A DNA stretch of 56,704 nt, taken from assembly GCA_030427585.1 (NCBI GenBank), contig JAUIBW010000035.1:1-56704 (forward strand), given 5' to 3'. The translations under genes were made by a program, and so were the position numbers. The notes beneath the pieces were generated by a model. That model saw only the letters and a list, made by a program, of their open reading frames with translations. It was not told where the DNA came from and made no database searches. The stretch is from Bacteroidia bacterium. Its GTDB lineage: Bacteria; Bacteroidota; Bacteroidia; Flavobacteriales; Flavobacteriaceae. Below, piece by piece: positions 36,245-44,366 of this stretch (within the stretch, counting starts at the first letter, position 1; every line of letters starts with the position of its first letter).

Positions 36245-36679
36245 ATGAATAAGATTCTCAATACACCACATTTAATTTTTTGGAGCGCAATCCCTATTAC
36301 CCTCACTATTGGATTATCCTTTAGAGATAGTACTCTGGATATAAATATACACGATACTTATTTTATAACTTCTCAGCTGTACATTGCTTATCTAATTTCT
36401 ATACTTTTTGGAGTTCTTGGATTAGGGTATTGGGTATTAATTATATGTAAACGCAAACTTATAAAAGAGTTGAGTATATTACACATCATCTCAACTCTAG
36501 GCGGAGTTCTTGGAATTTTAATTTCTTCATTAGTTTTTAAGGATATGACTATGAAAATTGAAGTATGGAATCTCACATTAACCATTCTTGCTATGATATT
36601 GATACTGGGGCAGGTTTTCTACCTTTTACAGATTTGCATTGCTCTTTTCAGGAAGGGAGATAAAATCAACCGGATGTAG
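36245..36679 (+). CDS. Small membrane protein with HDTYF motif
   Basis: The start is set at the ATG at 36245 because the upstream in-frame part lies in a repeat. The product of 144 residues has four hydrophobic segments. Between helices 1 and 2 it has TLDINIHDTYFITSQL, which resembles the HDTYF segment of heme-copper oxidase subunit I, but the histidines of the heme and copper sites are missing. It is therefore not an oxidase subunit; the resemblance may reflect shared ancestry or chance. A DUF3592 membrane gene follows in the same direction after 67 nt. Confidence 0.6.
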   Translation: MNKILNTPHLIFWSAIPITLTIGLSFRDSTLDINIHDTYFITSQLYIAYLISILFGVLGLGYWVLIICKRKLIKELSILHIISTLGGVLGILISSLVFKDMTMKIEVWNLTLTILAMILILGQVFYLLQICIALFRKGDKINRM

Positions 36680-36746
36680 TCTATAAAAATAAACTACATT
36701 GCAAACTGAATTTATTTAGAACATAGTATTTAATCTTTGTTAAACA

Positions 36747-37157
36747 ATGAAAATGATCGAATATCTATATGTAGGAATGCTTATAACTGCTATTGTGCTA
36801 GTCTATTTTGCAATAAAACAATATTACAATTCAAAAGAATTAATTGCTACAGGAATCAAAACAAAAGCAAAAGTTATTGATTTGATTCAAATTAGTGACG
36901 ATGACGGATATACGTACAAACCTGTTTTTGAATATACTGATAAAAACAATCACCTGATTACGTTCAAAAGTGAGATCAGTTCTAGTCCTGCACCTTATAA
37001 TGTAGGTGATATCGTTAATATCGTATACGACCCCAACAGCGAAGATCGAAAAGTAATTTCTTTTTGGGGACTATATCGATGGACAATCATATTACTTGTA
37101 ATTGCTTCTCCTTTATTGATCATTGGTGGAGGGTATTTACTATATACCAGAGGGTAA
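36747..37157 (+). CDS. DUF3592 membrane protein
   Basis: A 136-residue protein with a hydrophobic helix at each end (about residues 5-22 and 111-132). The soluble middle has the DUF3592 pattern: TKAKVIDLIQ, YTYKPVFEYTD, and the YNVGDIVNIVYDPNSEDRKV block. The family is widespread and of unknown function; its members are thought to place the middle domain outside the membrane. A hairpin (36674-36699) at the end of the preceding gene may separate the two transcripts. Confidence 0.82.
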   Translation: MKMIEYLYVGMLITAIVLVYFAIKQYYNSKELIATGIKTKAKVIDLIQISDDDGYTYKPVFEYTDKNNHLITFKSEISSSPAPYNVGDIVNIVYDPNSEDRKVISFWGLYRWTIILLVIASPLLIIGGGYLLYTRG

Positions 37158-37306
37158 ATTCACTCTTGGGCTGGGTTGAGAGTTCATTATGACAAAACGC
37201 ACTTCTAAAAGTTGAAATCATACTAAAAGATTCATTATTTTAGTACTATAAACGGACTATCGAGAATAGGTTGTACTAAAAGATTCAAACAAAACTATGG
37301 TATAGC

Positions 37307-38161
37307 ATGAAAAATAGCTTAGGTATACGTACAAAATATCTTTTGTTGATATACTTTCTACTCACTTTTTTAATTTCGTGGACGGGTCTTATTTTTATTA
37401 TGGGTATTGACGGATTTACCGGAAATAAGGAAATACCGGATAGTCAAATCCCGTTACTATTTTTGGCTATGTGCGCAGGGCCTTTTATAGCTGGGCTGTT
37501 CGTCATTTATTTTGAAAATGGCAAAGCCAGTTTTCTACAACTAAAAACCAGAATAGGAAAATGGAACGTAAGTACCCGATGGTATATGATTGCTCTTTTT
37601 TCTGCTCCACTACTTTTTGCGCTTACTTATCTACTACTCTCTTTTTTTTCTTCTAATTTTTCTCCTATCCTTTGCTCTACCGATAACCTTTTCTTTTTAA
37701 TTCTTGGAGGAATTCTAGGTGGTATTGTAGCCGGTTTTTTTGAAGAAATTGGCTGGACAGGATTTGCGATACCCAAATTGAGATTACATTTTAGTATAGG
37801 TGCCACAGGGTTGATTCTTGGAGTGATATGGGGAATATGGCATATGCCTCTTTTTATGGATAGTAATCCCGGCGGGGATGTTCCATTAGCAATATTACTG
37901 ATCATAAAACTCGTTACCCATTTACCTGCTTTTAGAATTTTGATGGTTTGGGTATATGAGCACACCCAAAGTTTATGGATCATCATTCTTATGCATATGT
38001 CCCTTACAGCAAGTACAATGATTTTTCAACCCACAACGACAAAAGGAATGGATATCGTTGTTTTTAACCTTATGTTTACCGCATTGATTTATGTGTTTAT
38101 GGTTATACTTAGGTATCTTACCCTTCGCCATTTCGATACCACTTCGGCAGGCCTGTCCTGA
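37307..38161 (+). CDS. CPBP-family intramembrane glutamic protease
   Basis: A 284-residue protein with about eight hydrophobic segments. The CPBP (CAAX protease and bacteriocin-processing) motifs are FFEEIGWTGF with Glu146 and Glu147, and IWGIWHMPLF with His179. Such proteins cleave prenylated proteins, peptides or act in bacteriocin self-immunity. The last residues, HFDTTSAGLS, are encoded by a family B repeat that also supplies the stop codon, so the natural C-terminus may have been altered by repeat insertion. A direct repeat TACTAAAAGATTCA occurs twice (37221 and 37274) before the gene. Confidence 0.83.
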   Translation: MKNSLGIRTKYLLLIYFLLTFLISWTGLIFIMGIDGFTGNKEIPDSQIPLLFLAMCAGPFIAGLFVIYFENGKASFLQLKTRIGKWNVSTRWYMIALFSAPLLFALTYLLLSFFSSNFSPILCSTDNLFFLILGGILGGIVAGFFEEIGWTGFAIPKLRLHFSIGATGLILGVIWGIWHMPLFMDSNPGGDVPLAILLIIKLVTHLPAFRILMVWVYEHTQSLWIIILMHMSLTASTMIFQPTTTKGMDIVVFNLMFTALIYVFMVILRYLTLRHFDTTSAGLS

Positions 38162-38199
38162 GTTTATCGAAGGGCTCAGTGTGACAGCTCAGGGTTCGG
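38129..38199. repeat. Flavobacterial intergenic repeat, family B
   Basis: TTTCGATACCACTTCGGCAG followed by GCCTGTCCTGAGTTTATCGA and AGGGCTCAGTGTGACAGCTC is a full repeat unit. It covers the end of the CPBP gene and lies directly after the end of the convergent GIY-YIG gene, filling the gap between them. Confidence 0.75.
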
Positions 38200-38203
38200 A
38201 GTT

Positions 38204-38551
38204 CTATTTATCATTAAAGTCTGAAATACCATCGGAGGTTGAGGCTCTCGAAACCGAAGCCCCATCTTTATCCCGATACGCCATGGATAATCCAGGCAAT
38301 GTTTCCAACTCCCCTCTCATTAATGCTTCTTTCTTTGCTCTCGTCCAACCTTGTACTTGTTTTTCTCTATAGAAAGCGGTGTCGATTCGATTATAGTGCT
38401 CATAATACAGTAGCTTTACCGGTAACCTCTTTTTGGTATGGTTAGCGCCTTTTCCATTTTGGTATTGCTTCAACCTTCTTTCTATATTTTTAGTACTACC
38501 AGTATAATAACTCCCATCACTACATTCTAAAATATACATATATCCATTCAT
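38204..38551 (-). CDS. GIY-YIG endonuclease family protein
   Basis: The start is set at the ATG at 38551 (MNGYMYILECSDGSYYTGS), which places the GIY-YIG core directly at the N-terminus as in relatives; the frame is open 20 codons further. The product of 115 residues has the YMYILECSDGSYYTGSTKN core, Arg in ERRLKQYQNG, then HTKKRLPVKLLYYE and FYREKQVQGWTRAKKEAL, all typical of the small UPF0213/GIY-YIG nucleases. The C-terminal VSRASTSDGISDFNDK looks like repeat-derived sequence. An inverted broken copy of its 3' end lies at 35896-36092. The cellular role of these short nucleases is not settled. Confidence 0.83.
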   Translation of the reverse strand: MNGYMYILECSDGSYYTGSTKNIERRLKQYQNGKGANHTKKRLPVKLLYYEHYNRIDTAFYREKQVQGWTRAKKEALMRGELETLPGLSMAYRDKDGASVSRASTSDGISDFNDK

Positions 38552-38758
38552 ATCAAGTTTTGTTTTTACAATAGTAGCGCATATGAGTTTCATTTTTTGA
38601 AACCAGAGCATTGTCTTACAAAAATTTCAATATGGTAAGGGACGAACAAAAGTTGTAGCATACTACTGGTTTTTGATAAAACGACACTTATCACCGTACT
38701 ACGATTTAGTTGTCCAAATACGTAGACCCGTTTGTTATGATGTGTTTTTCAACATAAA

Positions 38759-38888
38759 AAAGAGGTCTAAAAAGTAAGTTCAATATCATATTGAGCCTGT
38801 CGAAATATTTTTATCTTACTGGGAATCAATATGGGTTTCGACAGGCTCAACCTAGCAAATCAAAATATAAGGACTTTTTAGACCTCTT
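38759..38888. repeat. Large hairpin containing two inverted family B arms
   Basis: AAGAGGTCTAAAAAGT at 38759-38775 is complementary to ACTTTTTAGACCTCTT at 38873-38888. Inside, TTGAGCCTGTCGAAA at 38791-38805 and TTTCGACAGGCTCAA at 38836-38850 form another stem. The outer stem ends in T-rich sequence, so it may terminate the minus-strand gene that stops at 38907 from the right. The region 38612-38906 holds no gene that I can see. Confidence 0.65.
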
Positions 38889-38906
38889 TAGCACCTAATA
38901 GTTTAT

Positions 38907-40559
38907 TTATTTTTTCCTTTTCACCCCATTATTTTTAAGAATATAGAAACTATATCCAAATTGAAGTTGTGAGAAGTTATTATTTATATTATCTAGTTCG
39001 TGGATGAGTTTATATCTCAGAAACAATTTTCCTGTGGTAGATATATCAACTAGCAAGTCTAAATTGAAGCTATTAAGCCATCTGTTTTTTGAGACTGCTT
39101 CACCATTTTGTATAGATCGGATTGCAATATCTTCATTAAAGGTTTCGAACCAGGAAAGACGATCTGTAAACGAAAAACTTACTCTTTTTTCGGGTAAGAC
39201 TTGTATCGAAGCTTCAAACGGGATCTCAAGGTTGTTATAAAACACTCCTTTTTCATCTGATGCATCCAGTTTTACCCCCGTTCTACCATATAAAGCCCCT
39301 GCATTAAAAAACATATTAATTTTTGAATTTTGATTCTCAAATGTCATTAAATTCAGGATACCACCAACTGCAAAATTTCTATATTGCAATACCGAAATCG
39401 GGGTATAAAACGTTTCGCTACCAACTGTCTGAGGCAGCAAGAATTTATTATTTTCTTCAATTTTAGAGTATTGAAAGAATACATCTGCATTCTGAAACAC
39501 CCCTGCCCCTTCGAACAATAAAAAAGGCGGAACAATACCATAATACCAAGGGATATCATACCTGCGTGTATTCAGGTTAAATCGTTTTTTGACTTCCAAT
39601 TGTACCAACCCATTAGGGTTTTCCTCATCAAACAATCCAATGAGATCGGTATAGGCAACCGCTTCAAATAATTTGGATGATTCTTCCCGGTAGAGTTTGG
39701 ACTCTTTTTTATTTTTTTCCAGAATGATAGTTTGAGGTACGGGGCTAATATCATTGGCATTGACATCTACTTTTTTGATATAACGAATCACATCATCTAC
39801 CCAAATAAAAAGACTCTTTTTATCTGATCTCTTCTCATTTTGCACCTGTTCTTCTTTACGTATTGCAATTTTAGTTGTATCAGATTTGTCTCTAAATACT
39901 TTTTCATTAGAAAATAGTTTGTAGCTAGCTAGTTGTTGTACGTTCTTGGTAGAACTGATCCCAATGGAATATTCGTTATTAAAAGAATAGTTGTCATCCC
40001 CTACTTTACCATTGACCTGTATCTTTTCTATAAACCCACCAAAAAATGAAACCTCTACGACAATGTCCCTAAGTTTATCCTCTAAAGGTATTTTTGTTAT
40101 ACTATCATTGATATCGTTATAATACACCGGTATTTCTTCTTGTTTAAGCTTTATGGTAGCTACTAACGGTCGTTCCTCCTCAGAATTATAATAGGTAACA
40201 ATCCGTGCAAAGAGTTGGGCCATCCTATTGCCCACCAAGTCAGTATTAGTTGGAGTTGTAGGTGTCAAAGCATTGCCACTGGCATCTTTAGTACCCTCAA
40301 TAATCTTTTTGATAGCGTTCTCCATTCTATCTTCAAAGTTGGGATACGTAAGTGGATTTAACTTAAATATTTGCGTATCGGTACAATCACACTACAGTGT
40401 TATGGCATAAAATCCATCTGTATCTATAGTCGTAGATAAAATAACGTTTACTGAAGCATCAGTAGTGTACTGATCAATAAGATCATCGCTTACTGTATAT
40501 TTTTGAGCAAAAACCGAGATAGAAAAAATCAATAAAAAGCTGGTAAAAAATCTTTTCAT
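38907..40559 (-). pseudogene. Outer-membrane barrel-like protein split by an in-frame amber codon
   Basis: Reading from ATG at 40559 gives a signal peptide MKRFFTSFLLIFSISVFAQ and 55 codons to TAG at 40392-40394, after which the same frame continues (CDCTDTQIFKLNPLTYPNFE) through an internal Met at 40325 to a stop at 38907, 550 codons in all. The second part ends in alternating strands and a final LQFGYSFYILK, as in an outer-membrane beta-barrel. Without readthrough only a leaderless 472-residue piece or a 55-residue exported stub is made. A fresh nonsense mutation, a sequencing error or suppression are all possible; the rest of the frame is intact, which argues for a recent event. Family unknown. 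Confidence 0.75.
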
Positions 40560-40976
40560 TTTTTAAAATTTAGATGATTAATAAATTACTTCTTTTCAAG
40601 GTGGGGTATAAAAAGAAGGAATACGTTAAGAGAAGAATATTTTGTTATAAAAGGTAAAATTGTTACATAGGATAAAATTTATTTAGGTTTATTTTGATTA
40701 AATATACACAAATATTCACAAGTACTAACAAAATTTTAAGATGATGATCCGGAAGAGGAAAAATAACCAGATTCGGTATATATCATACCAAAATATTGAA
40801 AATAAAAGAACGTTTTTTGTATTTGTAACTCTCCTAATATGAGTTTTATTTTTTGAAACTATAGCATTTATATAAGTGGGGTTTGGAGGTTTTTTCTTAA
40901 ATAAAACTTAAAATTTGTTATATTTTCTTACTAACTATTTATAGGCAGGCCGATTTTGAAACCTTTGCGGAAAATT
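40560..40976. other. Gap with a fragment similar to the GIY-YIG leader
   Basis: This 417-nt AT-rich gap has no gene I can support. At about 40838-40871 ATATGAGTTTTATTTTTTGA AACTATAGCATTT matches, with few changes, the sequence upstream of the GIY-YIG start (38582-38615), suggesting a trace of a second copy of that gene's 5' end. Confidence 0.45.
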
Positions 40977-42059
40977 TTACTCTATATCAATTTGTATTTT
41001 AGTATTAAAAGATTGATTCATATCATTCAAAGCAGTTACTCTAATAAAAATAGTTTCGGCTACATCAATATTCTTTGTATCGGTTTTAAAATTAGTTGTA
41101 ATTTTTCCATTCTCATCTGAGAGAGCTTCTGATAAACCGAGGAATCTACCAACTGGTTTTTCTATTCCATTAATAAGTTGGAAAGCTTCAAACTCAACAG
41201 AGGTTCCTACACTTACAAAACCTTGATTCCTTTTTAGAAACACGGAAATTTCGTTTTCGCTATTCAAATTCATCACAGCATTTTTGGGTTCAATAATGAT
41301 CTCATCTGCATAAGCTCTATCCAATTGTAATTTTTTCTCGTCAAAAAAAGTTTCTTTATCCTTAACGTGAACCTTAAAAAACAGTTCATTTACATTTACT
41401 GGTACAACCAACTCTATTATCGCCTTATTCATATCATTAAGGGTCTTTATTACTTCTTCAGTAAAAACCCCTTGAAAAGCACCTCCTCCAGAATTTAAGA
41501 ACTTAACTTGTTCAATAGAGTTTAAACGTTCATTAATCGTGGCTTCCAGGAATATACTAGAATACCCATCTGCCTGAATCCCTGTACTTATTTCTTGACC
41601 CTGGTCATTTAATAATTTAAGGCTAATTACTTCGGTAATTGGCACTAAATCTAAGCTTGCTTCACTTTTAAAAACGTTTGCTTCTTTTCCTATTTCTGCC
41701 GATGCAAAGAGTATATCTTCATTTAAAGGTACTTTCAGTTCTATTTGAGCAATACCATCATTATCTACTATTCTGGTACCATCCTCTGAGTCTATTCCAT
41801 GAAATTCTCCTCCTGATTTTTTAAAGGTAACTGTTCTAAATCCTTCATCAGCATTAGTTGGAATTTTAGCTTGTAATATAACAACAGTTTCTCCGTCACT
41901 TATAATATCTTTAAATATTGTATTAGCACCGCTATCCAAAATTTGAAGCTCTATGATATCGGAAGGATCTGTAGGTTCTTCCTTTGTATCACAGGAAGAG
42001 AAAAAAAACAACAAAACAAAAGTAAAAAGTGAATAGATGTATCTGCTTTTAGTTTCCAT
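40977..42059 (-). CDS. Lipoprotein with repeated Ig-like domains
   Basis: A 360-residue protein with a lipobox FSSC (Cys23), anchored in the membrane. The mature part has three beta-sandwich units of about 110 residues (starting near IIELQILDSGANTIFKD, VISLKLLNDQGQEISTG and EIIIEPKNAVMNL), each with a D-G-x-x-x-x-x-L-x-A pattern as in invasin or bacterial Ig-like domains, which serve as spacers on cell surfaces. It lies downstream of two cotranscribed genes (42070 and 42465) on the same strand, 10 nt after the first. Partners and role are unknown. Confidence 0.72.
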   Translation of the reverse strand: METKSRYIYSLFTFVLLFFFSSCDTKEEPTDPSDIIELQILDSGANTIFKDIISDGETVVILQAKIPTNADEGFRTVTFKKSGGEFHGIDSEDGTRIVDNDGIAQIELKVPLNEDILFASAEIGKEANVFKSEASLDLVPITEVISLKLLNDQGQEISTGIQADGYSSIFLEATINERLNSIEQVKFLNSGGGAFQGVFTEEVIKTLNDMNKAIIELVVPVNVNELFFKVHVKDKETFFDEKKLQLDRAYADEIIIEPKNAVMNLNSENEISVFLKRNQGFVSVGTSVEFEAFQLINGIEKPVGRFLGLSEALSDENGKITTNFKTDTKNIDVAETIFIRVTALNDMNQSFNTKIQIDIE

Positions 42060-42069
42060 ATACTTTATT

Positions 42070-42465
42070 TTAAGCGATTCTCCAAATCACACTATTCATC
42101 CATTTTCTGTCTGAATATTTGCAATCTAGTATTTCAATTTTAATAATTGCATTTATAATTAACTTTAAATCTTCTAATGAAACTTTAGAAAAAAGTTTAA
42201 AAGAGAACGAATCGGTAAATTCTCCAGAGATAACACCATAATGTTTATATATTTCGTGCTGATCATTATCAAATTTTAAATACAGTTGATCTTTGATCCG
42301 TAATCTTAAGCCACATTCTATTTCTTGCGGTCCACCAGCATAAAATTTAGGTATAATTTTGATATTGATAGAACAAGATTCACTTGTACCTCCACCTGAT
42401 TCTGAAAAAATAAGATTGCCAATTGGTGTTTGCGCGATAATTTTTGTTGACAGTTTTGGTTTCAT
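42070..42465 (-). CDS. Hypothetical protein
   Basis: A 131-residue protein without signal peptide or membrane helix. It is beta-rich, with strands such as CSINIKIIPKFY and IECGLRLRIKDQLYLKFD and a short Gly-rich stretch (SGGGTSE). I recognise no family. Its start overlaps the stop of the preceding gene (TAATG at 42463-42467), so it is translationally coupled to the 560-residue secreted protein, and the Ig-like lipoprotein follows after 10 nt. A cytoplasmic accessory or chaperone role is possible but only by position. Confidence 0.6.
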   Translation of the reverse strand: MKPKLSTKIIAQTPIGNLIFSESGGGTSESCSINIKIIPKFYAGGPQEIECGLRLRIKDQLYLKFDNDQHEIYKHYGVISGEFTDSFSFKLFSKVSLEDLKLIINAIIKIEILDCKYSDRKWMNSVIWRIA

Positions 42466-44147
42466 TATTTTGCTATATTAAGTAGATCTCCAATTACACC
42501 TAGTGCTCCAGATAAACTGGAATTTATTGAAATTGTAAATGAAGGAGAACCTTTTGTTATTGTTTTACTTATAATTGGATTGGTATTTTCTAATTCATAA
42601 AGTATTAAACCAGCCCCAACTCTTAAGAATCTATTAATCCTAAACCCTGCACCAAAATATGGCGTCCCTACATCACCTAATAACCCTTTATAATTATCAT
42701 TATCACTTCCTAATTTTTGAGCGATACCTATTTGAAGGCTCGTTTGTTTCCAAAACTTATCCCATTTTTTCAAATTAGAAAAATGACTTTTTCTATTGAC
42801 TGGTTTACGATGAAAATTAACTATCTGTAGAGCAAAAAAATCATTCAATTCTGTTGCGTATAATAAACCTAAATCTAAGTTAATATAGGGTATAGCTTCT
42901 GATTCTACATCTATAGTAGTTTCGTAGCTTGTTACCAGGTCTTTTTTAAAATATCTATTTGTAATAACATCAGGTATTGCATTGGATTCTACCTTCATTT
43001 GATCTCGTGAATAATTTATTGTTTTAGAAAGTGTGATTAAGTTAGTTGAATCATCAGGAGCAGAAAGTTCACTTATGATATTGTTCAGATCATCTTTTCT
43101 GTTAGCAAAAAATAATGTTCCAGTACTATCTTCAAGATCCACTAATATCGAAAATGTGGCAGCCAGGAGTTGTAAAGATTCTGTGTGATATCTTTTATTA
43201 TCGGGTAAAACTTCAGGTATTAAACCATTATATTTTGATTGTCCATCTAATATTGAAAACAAATATGTATTATTCCGTTTACAATCCGTTTTTAAAAAAA
43301 TTAACATATCCTGTAAAGTAACTTTACCGTAATTAGGCAAAAGTCCATTAACCGAAGTTGTTAATAATTCTTTGTATTTAATAGTCTTATCATCTATTTT
43401 TTCGGATACAGATAGTAAGTCATTTGTAAAACTAGCAGAAAAAACAGTCTTAACATTTTGAACGTTTTGATCATAATTATTTTTAGTTTGACCTAAAGTA
43501 TTGTAATTCAATTGTAAATCAGATATTAGAGTTGGCAAATCTCCAATAATGATATCTTTTATTTTTGTTTGATTTCCATCCTTTTCATATAGTTCTGGTG
43601 CATTTTTGTTAATTACGCCAGCGATACTACTCTTTATATCATCAGGCCTAGGTAATGATTTAACTAAATAAAGTTTTTTTACCGCCTTTAGTAGTTCTCC
43701 TTTTAATACATTAGTATTATCATCAGATAAAGTTCCATTGGTAAAAATTTCGAATTCAAATTCATAAGGTGTATTAGGATGAATAGGCCCTATATCCGAG
43801 ATAGAAAAAACTTTAGATTTAACTGTTTTTAAAGGTTTTTCAATATACCCACAATCGTTAGCGTTTAGGTACTGAAAATAGTGTCTATTCTCGTCCAACT
43901 CTTTATCTCCATTATTAGAGCAATTTGCATCATTTTTTACAGTATTTTTAACTCTATACCGTATCCTAATCGCTTCAATTTCTTCACTGGATTCAAAAAC
44001 AATTTTAAACTTTTCATCAAACGGTAATGCTGTTTTAAAGTCTCCTTTATCTATTTCGAATGTGACTTTGGTTAAATCTTTAGACTGAGAGTATATACTA
44101 TGTACGTGAAATAATATAACAATGAAGAGAAGTATTTTTTTTATCAT
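42465..44147 (-). CDS. Secreted hypothetical protein with barrel-like C-terminus
   Basis: A 560-residue protein with a signal peptide (about 20 residues, ending SIYSQ). Residues 25-140 form a beta-rich fold with a pair of Cys near 75-95, 180-380 are mostly helical, and the last 150 residues alternate in a porin-like way (YINLDLGLLYATE, TPYFGAGFRINRFLRVGAGL, PSFTISINSS). The end is not a classical barrel terminus. It heads a three-gene operon with 42070-42465 and the Ig-like lipoprotein; the split barrel protein downstream may belong to the same surface assembly. No family recognised. Confidence 0.65.
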   Translation of the reverse strand: MIKKILLFIVILFHVHSIYSQSKDLTKVTFEIDKGDFKTALPFDEKFKIVFESSEEIEAIRIRYRVKNTVKNDANCSNNGDKELDENRHYFQYLNANDCGYIEKPLKTVKSKVFSISDIGPIHPNTPYEFEFEIFTNGTLSDDNTNVLKGELLKAVKKLYLVKSLPRPDDIKSSIAGVINKNAPELYEKDGNQTKIKDIIIGDLPTLISDLQLNYNTLGQTKNNYDQNVQNVKTVFSASFTNDLLSVSEKIDDKTIKYKELLTTSVNGLLPNYGKVTLQDMLIFLKTDCKRNNTYLFSILDGQSKYNGLIPEVLPDNKRYHTESLQLLAATFSILVDLEDSTGTLFFANRKDDLNNIISELSAPDDSTNLITLSKTINYSRDQMKVESNAIPDVITNRYFKKDLVTSYETTIDVESEAIPYINLDLGLLYATELNDFFALQIVNFHRKPVNRKSHFSNLKKWDKFWKQTSLQIGIAQKLGSDNDNYKGLLGDVGTPYFGAGFRINRFLRVGAGLILYELENTNPIISKTITKGSPSFTISINSSLSGALGVIGDLLNIAK

Positions 44148-44366
44148 AATCTTTTTGATGATTTATAATGACATTGTAAAACAAGTAGTTTTTTGCAAAC
44201 AATCCTATACCCAATACAGAGTATATTTTGATCTGCACATTGCAATAACGATTATAGAATAAATAATAATAGAGCCCTGGGGTAATTAATTGGCCTCTGC
44301 TAATTAAGGGTAATTTTGTGTTAAAATAAAGAATATTTATGGTTCAAACCAAATTCGAACGTATAT

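Noticed and set aside
36245..36679. Cytochrome oxidase subunit I fragment
   Set aside because: Only the HDTYF stretch is similar; heme and copper ligands are missing and the length does not fit.
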